Below are positions 23,161-34,246 of a stretch of DNA of 64,000 nucleotides, in pieces. Made by a program: the position numbers and the translations under genes. The notes beneath the pieces were generated by a model. That model was not told where the DNA came from and searched no databases. It saw only the letters and a program-made list of their open reading frames with translations. Source of the DNA: Sipunculus nudus (lineage: Eukaryota > Annelida > Sipuncula > Golfingiida > Sipunculidae). Each line of letters begins with the position of its first letter. The stretch's first letter is position 1. The stretch lies in contig CM049311.1 of NCBI GenBank assembly GCA_026874595.1, forward strand, positions 6,425,676 to 6,489,675, written 5' to 3'.

Positions 23161-24480
23161 GATACTGATCTCCTTGGCCATACAGGAAGTGGTAACAACT
23201 ACGATACTGATCTCCTTGAGCATACAGGAAGTGGTCACAACTACGACACTGATCTCTATGACCATACATGAAGTGGAAACAACTACAATACTGGTCTCCT
23301 TGACTATACAGAGAGTGGTAACAACTACAATACTGATCTCCTTGACCATACAGGGAGTGGTCACAACTACGATACTGATCTCCTTGACCATACACGGAGT
23401 TGTCACAACTAAGATACTGATCTCCTTGACCATACAGGAAGTGGTAACAACTACGATACTGATCTCCTTGAGCATACAGGAAGTGGTCACAACTAAGATA
23501 CTGATCTCTATGACCATACATGAAGTGTAAACAACTACAATACTGGTCTCCTTGACCATACTGGGAGTGGTCACAACTGAGATACTGTTCCCCTTGACCA
23601 TACAGGAAGTGGTTACAACTACGATGCTGGTCTCCTTGACCATACAGGAAGTGGTAACAACTACGATACTGATCTTCTTGACCATACAGGGAGAGGTCAC
23701 AACTACGATACTGATCTCCTTGACCATACAGGAAGTGGTAACAACTACGATACTGGTCTCCTTGACCATACAGGGAGTGGTAACAACTAAAATACTGATC
23801 TCCTTGATCATACAGGGAGTGGTCACAACTACGATACTGGTCTCCTTGACCATACAGGAAGTGGTAACAACTACGATACTGGTCTCCTTGACCATACAGG
23901 GAGTGGTAACAACTACAATACTGATCAACTTGACCATACAGGGAGTGGTCACAACTACGATACTGATCTCCTTGACCATACATGAAGTGGTAACAACTAC
24001 GATACTGGTCTCCTTGACCATACAGAGAGTGGTAACAACTACAATACTGATCTCCTTGACCATACAGGGAGTTGTCACAACTAAGATACTGATCTCCTTG
24101 GCCATACAGGAAGTGGTAACAACTACGATACTGATCTCCTTGAGCATACAGGAAGTGGTCACAACTACGACACTGATCTCTATGACCATACATGAAGTGG
24201 AAACAACTACAATACTGGTCTCCTTGACTATACAGAGAGTGGTAACAACTACAATACTGATCTCCTTGACCATACAGGGAGTGGTCACAACTACGATACT
24301 GATCTCCTTGACCATACACGGAGTTGTCACAACTAAGATACTGATCTCCTTGACCATACAGGAAGTGGTAACAACTACGATACTGATCTCCTTGAGCATA
24401 CAGGAAGTGGTCACAACTACGATACTGATCTCTATGACCATACATGAAGTGGAAACAACTACAATACTGGTCTCCTTAAC
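23161..24480. repeat. 924 bp higher-order duplication inside the 42 bp array
   Basis: The stretch starting at 23161 (marked by TCCTTGGCCATACAGG, GACACTGATCTCTATGACC and CTTGACTATACAGAG) recurs at 24085 with the same order of rare variants over about 390 bp and only a few differences. The offset is 924 bp, or 22 units of 42 bp. Confidence 0.85.
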
Positions 24481-27399
24481 CATACAGAGAGTGGAAACAA
24501 CTACGATACTGGTCTCCTTGACCATACAGGGAGTAGTAACAACTACAATACTGATCTCCTTGACGATACAGGAAGTGATAACAACTACGATACTGATCTC
24601 CTTAACTATACAGGGAGTGGTCACAGGAGGAAGTGGTCACAACTACGATACTGATCTCCTTGACCATACAGAGAGTGGTAACAACTACAATACTGATCTC
24701 CTTGACCATACAGGGAATGGTCACAACTACGATACTGATCTCCTTGACCATACAGGAATGGTCAGAACTACGATACTGATCTCCTTGACCATACAGGGAG
24801 TGGTCACAACTAAGATACTGGTCTCCTTGACCATACAGGGAGTGGTCACAACTGAGATACTGATCTCCTTGACCATATATGAAGTGGTTACAACTACGAT
24901 GCTGGTCTCCTTGACCATACAGGGAGTGGTCACAACTAAGATACTGGTCTCCTTGACCATAGAGAGAGTGGTAACATCTACAATACTAATCTCCTTGACC
25001 ATACAGGGAATGGTCACAACTACGATACTGATCTCCTTGACCATACAGGAATGATCACAACTACGATACTGATCTCCTTGACCGTACAGGGAGTGGTCAC
25101 AACTACGATACTGATCTCCTTGACCATACAGGGAGTGGTCACAACTGAGATACTGATCCCCTTGACCATACAGGAAGTGGTTACAACTACGATGCTGATC
25201 TCCTTGAGCATACAGGGAGTGGTAACAACTACAATACTGATCTCCTTGACCATACAGGAAGTGGTAACAACTACGATACTGGTCTCCTTGACCATACAGG
25301 AAGTGGTAACAACTACGATACTGATCTCCTTGACCATACAGGGAGTGGTAACAACTACAATACTGATCTCCTTGACCATACAGGAAGTGGTAACAACTAC
25401 GATACTGGTCTCCTTGACCATACAGAGAGTGGTCACAACTACAATACTGATCTCCTTGACCATACAGGAAGTGGTAACAACTACAATTTTGATCTCCTTG
25501 ACCATACAGTATGTGGAAACAACTACAATACTGATCTCCTTGACCATACAGAGAGTGGTAACAACTACGATACTGATCCCCTTGACCATACAGGAAGTGG
25601 TAACAACTACGATAGTGATCTTCTTGACCATACAGGGAGTGGTCACAACTACGATACTGATCTCCTTGACCATACAGGAAGTGGTAACAACTACGATACT
25701 CGTCTCCTTGACCATACTGAGAGTGGTAACAACTACGATACTGATCTCCCTGATCATACAGGAAGTGGTCACAACTACAATCCTGATCTCCTTGACCATA
25801 TATGAAGTGGTAACATCTACGATACTGGTCTCCTTGACCATACAGAGAGTGGTAACAACTACAATACTGATCTCCTTGACAATACAGGGAGTTGTCACAA
25901 CTAAGATACTGATCTCCTTGACCATACAGGAAGTGGTAACAACTACGATACTGATCTCCTTGACCATACAGGAAGTGGTCACAACTACGATACTGATCTC
26001 CTTGACCATACATGAAGTGGAAACAACTACAATACTGGTCTCTTTGACCATACAGAGAGTGGTAACAACTACAATACTGATCTCCTTGACCATACAGGGA
26101 GTTGTCACAACTACGATACTGATCTCCTTGACCATACAGGAAGTGGTAACAACTACGATACTGATCTCCTTGACCATACAGGAAGTGGTCACAACTACGA
26201 TACTGATCTCCTTGACCATACAGGAAGTGGTCACAACTACGATACTGATCTCCTTGACCATACAGGAAGTGGTAACAACTACAATACTGGTCTCTTTGAC
26301 CATACAGAGAGTGGTAACAACTACAATACTGATCTCCTTGACCATACAGGGAGTTGTCACAACTACGATACTGATCTCCTTGACCATACAGGAAGTGTTA
26401 ACAATAACGATACTGATCTCCTTAACCATACAGGAAGTGGTCACAACTACGATACTGATCTCCTTGACCATACATGAAGTGGTAACAACTACAATACTGG
26501 TCTCCTTGACCATACAGAGAGTGGTAACAACTACAATACTGATCTCATTGACCATACAGGAAGTTGTCACAACTACGATACTGATCTCCTTGACCATACA
26601 GGAAGTGGTAACAACTACGATACTGATCTCCTTAACCATACAGGGAGTGGTAACAACTACGATACTGGTGTCCTTGACCATACAGGAAGTGGTAAAAACT
26701 ACAATACTGATCTCCTTATCCATACAGGGAGTGGTAACAACTACAATACTGATCTCCTTGACCATACAGGAAGTGGTAACATCTACAATACTGATCTCCT
26801 TGACCATACAGGAAGTGGTAACAACTAAGATACTGGTCTCCTTGACCATACATGGAGTGGTCACAACTACGATACTTTTCTCCTTGACCATACAGGAAGT
26901 GGTAACAACTACGATACTGATCTCCTTGACCATACAGGGAATGGTCACAACTACGATACTGATCTCCTTGACCATACAGGAAGTGGTAACAACTACAATG
27001 CTGATCTCCTTGACCATACAGTAAGTGGTAACAACTACAATACTGATCTCCTTGACCATACAGTAATGGTCACAACTACGATACTGATCTCCCTGACCAT
27101 ACAGGGAGTGGTCACAACTACGATACTGTTCTCCTTGACCATACAGGGAGTGGTCACAACTGAGATACTGATCCCCTTGACCATACAGGAAGTGGTAACA
27201 ACTACAATGCTGATCTCCTTGACCATACAGTAAGTGGTAACAACTACAATACTGATCTCCTTGACCATACAGGAATGGTCACAACTACGATACTGATCTC
27301 CCTGACCATACAGGGAGTGGTCACCACTACGAAACTGATCTCCTTAACCATACAGGGAGTGGTCACAACTACGATACTGATCTCCTTAACCATACAGGG

Positions 27400-28207
27400 A
27401 GTGGTCACAGCAGGAAGTGGTCAAAACTACGATACTGATCTCATTGACCATACAGGAAGTGGTAACAACTACGATACTGATCTCCTTAACCATACAGGGA
27501 GTGGTCATAACTACGATCCTGATCTCCTTAACCATACAGGGAATGGTCACAGCAGGAAGTGGTCACAACTACGATACTGATCTCCTTGACCATACAGGAA
27601 GTGGTAGCAACTACGATTCTGATCTCCTTAACCATACAGAATGTGGTCAAAACTAAGATAATGATCTCCTTGACGATACAGGAAGTGGTAACAACTACGA
27701 TTCTGATCTCCTTAACCATACAGGGAGTGGTCACAGGAGGAAGTGGTCACAACTACGATACTGATCTCCTTGACCATACAGGAAGTGGTAACAACTACGA
27801 CACTGATCTCCTAAACCATACAGAATGTGGTCAAAACTCAGATACTGATCTCCTTGACGATACAGGAAGTGGTAACAACTACGATACTGATCTCCTTAAC
27901 CATACAGGAATGGGTAACAACTACGACACTGATCTCCTTAACCATACAGGGAGTGGTCACAGCAGGATGTGGTCACAAGTGAGATACTGAACTCCTTAAT
28001 CATACAGGGAGTGGTCACAGCAGGGTTTGGTCACAACTACGATACTGATCTCCTTGACCATACTGGAATTGGTAACAACTACGATACTGATCTCCTTGAC
28101 CATACAGGGAGTGGTCACTACTCAGATACTGAACTCCTTAACCATACAGGGAGTGGTCACAGCAGGATGTGGTCACAACCTTGGCCATACAGGGAGTGAT
28201 AACAACT
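27400..28207. repeat. Irregular terminal segment of the 42 bp array
   Basis: Near the right edge the units are interrupted by short insertions such as GGTCACAGCAGGAAGTGGTC (near 27402, 27547, 27957, 28015 and 28156) and CAGGAGGAAG (near 27735). They also carry more private changes, consistent with decay at an array edge. The last recognisable unit ends with GATAACAACTAC near 28207. Confidence 0.8.
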
Positions 28208-29750
28208 ACATATGTTTGGACGGTGAAGGTCCTCATGTACGACCTCGCGATCGTCAGATCCTGAATTGGCAGCTCTGTGGCCATATTGGATTAAAGATTG
28301 GTCTGAAATTTATCAACACATATATTCTTAAAGGCACCAAACTTAAGAAAAATCATACCTAAGAGGTGTTTTGTTTTAATTGAGAAAATGCATGCGAAGT
28401 GATTTAAACTATTTCTTTGCAACCATGTTAGATTTAATAGAAGTGCTAAGAAATTCCCTGCAGCCATCCTAAGTATTAGGCAGGTCTGTAATTTAATAGG
28501 ACTAGAGACCTTATAGACACTAATAGTCCCTGTGATTTTGAGAAAGATCAAGCTTATTCTCTTTACGATATTGGTCTAAAGACCATCGATTGTGCGCTGG
28601 TGATCATATTGGTTTTCCAGCGATTTGAAATTCGATAGGGCGGGAGCCCTCATTGACACCTTTCCTCCTCATGAATTTGATAAAGATCAAATGTATTCTG
28701 TGCGAGATAAGCGAAAGAAAGCGATTACTATAGGGCATCGAGCAGTCCGAAATACTTCCTCATACAAGGGTTATTATTTAACAAACTGATGAATAGTTTA
28801 AAAGGACGATGTTTGGACGTTTAGAACTGTTCCTTCTATATAGATAACTGTCTGTTTAAACACTTCCATGAACGTTTTCTCAGAGAACAATACCCTGGTG
28901 GTTCTTTTTAAAGTCCAGCATTCAATGTGACGGGGAGGAGCTAAAGGATTTCCCCTGTAAGAGGTTCTTGGTAATCCGCAATGCTCTGTGACACAATTAT
29001 TTCTCTTGGATTTAAGCATTATTTTGTAATTTACAATCCTTTGTGTTTATCCCTTAGTCATAGACTAATGTTAAGAGTACCGTCTCTGTAGAGAAAGATG
29101 AATATGAGCGACCATAGCGACGCAGTTTCGACATAACCAGTGTCCTGACTACAAGAAAGGCTCATCGGTTCAATTAGAATGACTGTTGAATCATGTTCAC
29201 GGCTACAGGCTGTATGCAAGATGACTTTGTATCAAACAAACTATCAAAATTTCTTTTTCAAGTCATCAAAACTGACATATGATGGGTGCTTGATAGTAAA
29301 TCGTGAATCATTGAAAGGGTATAGGTATCATTGTACCTAACAAGTTTTCGTAAAATATGCTATCCTGAAATGACCTATCATCCTGAATACTGGCCACATT
29401 TTAATGTCACGAGTACAGAATACTGATAATCTACATTTCCCTCTGTTTGCTAATCGAGGATGGCAGTATGAGATTTTCCAATAAATCCCGAAGAAATTGA
29501 TATTTTAGGGAAATTTTGTGAAGGATTCGTTGACGCGCAATCTCCTAGACACTACGCCTTTTTCATTAGGCGAACTCGAATCATAGGTACCCTCCCGAGA
29601 AGTCGGGCGGACCGGGTTACAGGGCCCGAAACTAAAGATATTTTTCCACATGACAATGAAAGTCGGCAAGGCAGATGATTTAACTGCTAACAATAATTTA
29701 TCGGAGCCCCTTTATTTCATTTTGCTTTTATAACTCTTTATAGCAAAAAT
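28208..29750. other. No recognisable gene
   Basis: Unique-looking sequence after the array. Openings are short (under 90 codons) and none carries a recognisable motif. Confidence 0.6.
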
Positions 29751-29979
29751 AAAAGGTATGGTTCTCAGGCCCCGCCTGTGTCAATTTTAACCCCCGCTCA
29801 AAAATTTTATTTTGATATTTTTATGTAATGATTTTACCTGTTAAGCAAAAATATCTGTTATTTGTATGCTTTTCCTTGATCATGTGACATTTTTATCGAA
29901 ACATAAAAAAAAAAAAAAAAAATAACTTCCGCTCTCACTGATTTCTGAAAAAAAGTGCTTGAGAACCTTACCCTTTTTT
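29751..29979. mobile_element. Candidate MITE of about 229 bp
   Basis: The left end AAAAGGTATGGTTCTCAGGC pairs with the reverse complement of the right end, AAAAGGGTAAGGTTCTCAAG, over about 20 bases with a few mismatches. The interior is AT-rich, has a long A run near 29906-29923 and no coding capacity. No clear target-site duplication is visible, so the superfamily is unknown. Confidence 0.45.
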
Positions 29980-31440
29980 GTTTTGGCCTTATTTATCAAC
30001 ACTAATCACAAACTTAAATTCAATGTTTGATACACCAGTGAGTTATACTCTCTGAGTTACGTGACAACCACCCCCCCCCCCCCCACAACATACTGTTGAC
30101 GACCAGGCAAGTTATAGTAAAAGATTAACAATTTCTGTTAATCCGTGGAGAAAACGCTAATATGTTTATTGCACGATATCGTAAACTGAATGACGATGAT
30201 TATTTACCAGTCTCTTTTAAAATTATTCTCATTTATGCTTTGTTACAGAAAAATATTGAAAAACATGTTTTTACTTTTATTTTGGATGTTTATAGAATTC
30301 CACTAGAATAGGAAAGCACAGCATATACAGGGTATATTAATAAGGTGTGTCGAGCCGTCGGAAAGTGAATCCTCTTTAGGTAGCTAACGATTTCTTACCT
30401 TTTGATGAGTGTTTAACTTTTTGTCAATATTGCTCATAAAGTATGAATCCTAAAAAGATGAAAGTTTCAAGGGAAAGAATGCTATTAGAGTTTTGTCGCA
30501 AAATCTCTGGGTGCATCCAGGAACAACGTGGACGTAAACGTTAAATATGAAATATGCGCATTTTCTCGGGGTTTAACAGTTTTAAACAGTTTTCAATTTT
30601 GAAATTTTTGTGTGACCCTACTACAATTTATCAGATTAAATTAAATAAATATTTGTCAATTTTATCAAAATATGAATAAAATTCAAACAACTCGAAACTG
30701 ACTTACTTTGTTCCAACTAATGAATTGGGAAATATATACATATATGAAATATTAAGTTTATTTTTTATCATGCATACTTGTCCTAGAAATATATCATTAA
30801 CCACAAACACTCATTTAAAGAGAAACCTGATACCTAAGTGTCCTTAAATTAGTACAGCGGTATCTTTTTAGTTTATAACACGACAAAAGCGACACCATTA
30901 AACAGCCCATTGTAATGTCAATAACATTATTATCAGCTCATGAAATATCGTGACTAATTCTTATTCTCAACACTGATTACGACAAGGTACCAGTACGAGT
31001 AATTGGACCACTACTGAGCTCAGAATAGATTATATAAATACATAATATCATATTTCATTACGGATTGATAAACTGATGTGTTTTATGAAGCATCACGTGT
31101 AGATATTCCCTCTATTATATTTAAAATCTGTGTTTGCTGTTATCATTTAAACAGTGAGTATAACAATTACACCGTGCAATACTTCCCCCCCAAAAAGACA
31201 ACAGGTAGTGCAGGTAGTGTATCAGTCATAACACATATAAAACGTGATGTACCAGGTAACATACAAGTGCTGGACTTAATGACGAAAAATGCTGACCCAT
31301 AAATTCAAAACTGACACATAAACTTCATTGACTTGATGAATTGACACATAGATTCAGTATGACTCATTTGGTCTTTTATAATCGAGTTGTAGTTCAGCTA
31401 GAGTGCGTATCATATCGGACCTATACATAGATTAGCCTTG
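29980..31440. other. No recognisable gene
   Basis: AT-rich sequence with a C homopolymer near 30069-30084. The short opening at 31078-31302 has no recognisable features. Confidence 0.6.
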
Positions 31441-32361
31441 TGCGGCGTACCGACTACGTCGAGCTTACGCTGACAATACGCTGTGCCAACGCTGGCTTAC
31501 GTGGCAATACACCAAGGGACGAAAAGGGGCACGCGAGTTAGACGGAAAAAATTAAACCTGTTTATTTTTTTTCGCGTTCTGTCGGCGTAGAGCACTGGAT
31601 GGAGAATGTACGCACATTTACGCAAGTATACGCCGCACTACGCTACTGTACGCTGCTGTACTGTAACGTACTGTACGTGACCTTGAAGGTCAGAGGTCGT
31701 ACCGAAGTAAAAGTTCATGCTGGTCCCTCACACCTTGCTTACACACCACACTATTGGAAGGAAATTAAAATAACGATTTCTGATAACAATTACGATAACA
31801 ATTACAAATGATGGAGGATCGTTCTACAATAAAGTTCTTGAATATAGATCAGATAATTGTAAGAAACCACTAAGGATGACTTCCTGAAGATTACAAAAGC
31901 ATTTAAATCCCGTCAGAAATGTCAGAGAGCTAGACACAGAGTACCCGAATTAACTGAAGAAATTTACACAACATTCAGCTGACTGGTCACGGGATCTCGC
32001 TGCACTTATTGAGGGTCAGACGCTGATCGCCGTTGTCTCATTGCAACGTATGTGTTAGTTCGAGCTGTCTGGGCGATGTTCACACGTTTAGCTGTCTAGC
32101 TGCTCTGACCCAGAAGGCTTTCTGATCGTATTGCAGGCGGAAGCAGTCCTGACAGGTACCGGTAAACTAAACTGGCCATGTTTTACTTTCCACTTCCTGT
32201 TACAGTACGCCATTGGTACGCAAGAGTCGCTACCCTACGCCAGTCACAAAATAAGTCGTCACAGGCCAGTCTTTGCATAACCTACGCAGTCACTACGCCG
32301 ATCGTGCACGAAGTAACACATTTTTTCATGAGCCTTATTTCGGCGTACTCGGTACGCCGCA
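31441..32361. mobile_element. Candidate DNA transposon remnant with TACGC-rich ends
   Basis: TGCGGCGTACCGACTACGTC (from 31441) is matched in inverted form by TGCGGCGTACCGAGTACGCC (minus strand from 32361), with 19 of 21 positions identical. Between the two ends, about 17 TACGC/GCGTA pentamers cluster near the left (31441-31660) and right (32200-32380) sides and are nearly absent in the middle. Inverted ends with dense subterminal motifs are a design used by hAT and some other cut-and-paste transposons, where the motifs bind transposase. No transposase is encoded and no target-site duplication is obvious. The termini may lie further out. This is an inference from structure only. Confidence 0.45.
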
Positions 32362-34029
32362 AAACGCAATTATACGTACGCCCTTTGAGAAACCCCCTTA
32401 AGATCACCTACGGCATAGTTCTATAGCAAAAGGAAAAAGAATACACTTATCAGTGAAAAAAGAGTAGGTCTTTAAGAATTGGGACAAACAAGCAAAGAGT
32501 ACAGACCTTTCAGATGTTCAGTTTCTCCTTATGGTCATAATTTTTATCTCAGTTATACGTTTCTAGGCTAAAGAAGGAAAAGATGGCAATCGAGCGCCGT
32601 AGTTGAGGAAGTCAGGGACCCCAGCCCTTGGCGCTACTTCAGCAAAGATAAAGAACATATCTAAGTGAATGTTTAATTATTGTCTGTTTACTATAAGGTC
32701 CAAATATCAGGAGAGATTCAAAAGAGACAGAGACGGACAAGATCCTGTGAACAAAGTAACGAAGCTGGCTTGAGATATATTTCTTATATGGTTCATCAAT
32801 TCGATGAACAGACCAACAGAACATAGGCGGCTCCACTTAGGTTTCACATGTGCCTGCACTTTGGAGGAATTTCCACTGCGTTGGGAATTTAACGCTTAAG
32901 CTTTCCCTGATACTAATGAACAAATGACGGTCTCTTTTCCTCGGCCCTGGCAGTCAATTAATTTTCCAATGTGAGAGTGTATTAGGAAAAATATATTATG
33001 GTCAGCCGGATTACTAAATAAAATTAACATTGTTCCGTGGAGGTTACCCTAACCCTCCACAAAACCCCGTTTAAAATGGAAAGACGCGAACAAGCAAACC
33101 ATCCAACAGAGTGAAAAGTACAAGCGGAGGTAAAATAAGGAATAAAAGAAGCGAAGCATGCACTTAACCTTGCAGAGGTCCCAAAATGTCAGCGCTTTGT
33201 TATGTTATGGCTTCTTATCAATGTAAATGTTATGTCATTACCTGATTTCAGTCGAGTATAAAACGTCCTCGTTTAGATAAATATCTACTGAAGGATATAT
33301 TTTCTGACATATAATCTCCATTTACCAAATCAAACGCGTGATCATGGCCGTATATACACTATCTGAAGCCATCCCCCCCCCGCCCTCCTAAAACAGATTT
33401 TTCCAACTAAAATTTTTGAAAGCCGGAGAAATCAGTAGGATTGGTCGATGTGGGTTATATTTTCTTAAAACAAAACAAAAAAAGGCAGGAAAATCCGGCT
33501 GCAAAAATCCTTGAAAATGTCACGGATTTCCCGGCCGATTTTATCCGGCCGGAAAAATTCGTTAGATTTGTTGACGAAATCGAGATGACTGGCCCATTAA
33601 CAACCTACTTTTCCTTCATTTTACATTTTTGACGCCAATAATCTTGAAAACGTACTTAGAATTGACCAAAATTTCATAAGAAATCTGGTGAAAACATCTT
33701 GTGAAAAATCACCGTCAGGCGAGATTTGTAGAATTTTCAGGCAGTTATCTCCCAACAGCATAACATGAACTTGTGGACTTTTAAGCGGGTCCCATCGGCG
33801 GATCTGCCATGAACTTTTGATGAACGTAAGGATTTTTTTAAAGAGTGAACCACCTTTGACCTCTGTTGAACACTGAACTTGACTTCTTTATTGTGAACTA
33901 CCATGAACATCTTATGAACACCGAATTGGACCTCTAGTTTCCGATTCAGTTAAGTATTTATTTGTGTTTCAGGACATTCAAGAGACTTTATTATGTGAAA
34001 CCTTTATAAGTATTTGTTACAGTACATTA

Positions 34030-34030
<1 letters not shown>

Positions 34031-34084
<54 letters not shown>
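34031..34084. repeat. (TA)n microsatellite
   Basis: About 54 bases of alternating TA after GTGCA. Confidence 0.95.
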
Positions 34085-34087
<3 letters not shown>

Positions 34088-34215
34088 GCTAAGTTTATGA
34101 TTAATAGGGCATTTTTATAGCACATATAACGTCTTATTTTTACCTGAGAGGATACGTGTATGGACGTTTGTTTTACTGTCCGTAGAGTCGGGTTTGCCTC
34201 GTGAATGAGGACCGT

Positions 34216-34218
<3 letters not shown>

Positions 34219-34246
<28 letters not shown>
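34219..34246. repeat. (TA)n microsatellite
   Basis: A shorter TA run about 135 bases after the previous one. Confidence 0.93.

Larger units (their letters stand above)
19282..28207. repeat. 42 bp minisatellite array, about 212 copies
   Basis: Nearly 9 kb of head-to-tail units made of GATACTGATCTCCTTGACC, ATACAGGGAGTGG and TCACAACTAC (42 bp in total). Common variants are GGGAGT/GGAAGT/GAGAGT and GGTCAC/GGTAAC, plus 41 bp units with GGAATGGTC. Because 42 is a multiple of three, four of the six frames have no stop in the consensus: plus DTDLLDHTGSGHNY and ILISLTIQGVVTTT, minus VVVTTPCMVKEISI and RSCDHSLYGQGDQY. These give long apparent proteins (up to about 708 codons on the minus strand). The 41 bp units shift the frame and end many of them. 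I see no promoter, splice sites or codon-level constraint and call it non-coding. Confidence 0.96.

Noticed and set aside
22319-24624. Minus-strand openings of 586 and 708 codons with Tyr-Gly-Gln-Gly and Met-Val-Lys-Glu periodicity
   Set aside because: They lie wholly in the 42 bp array, overlap each other and equally open plus-strand frames, and end where the unit register slips. No splice or promoter signal is visible.
25020-27059. Opposed 679-codon minus and 657-codon plus openings
   Set aside because: Both come from the same 42 bp units read on opposite strands. Mutual full overlap indicates stop-free repeat sequence, not two genes.
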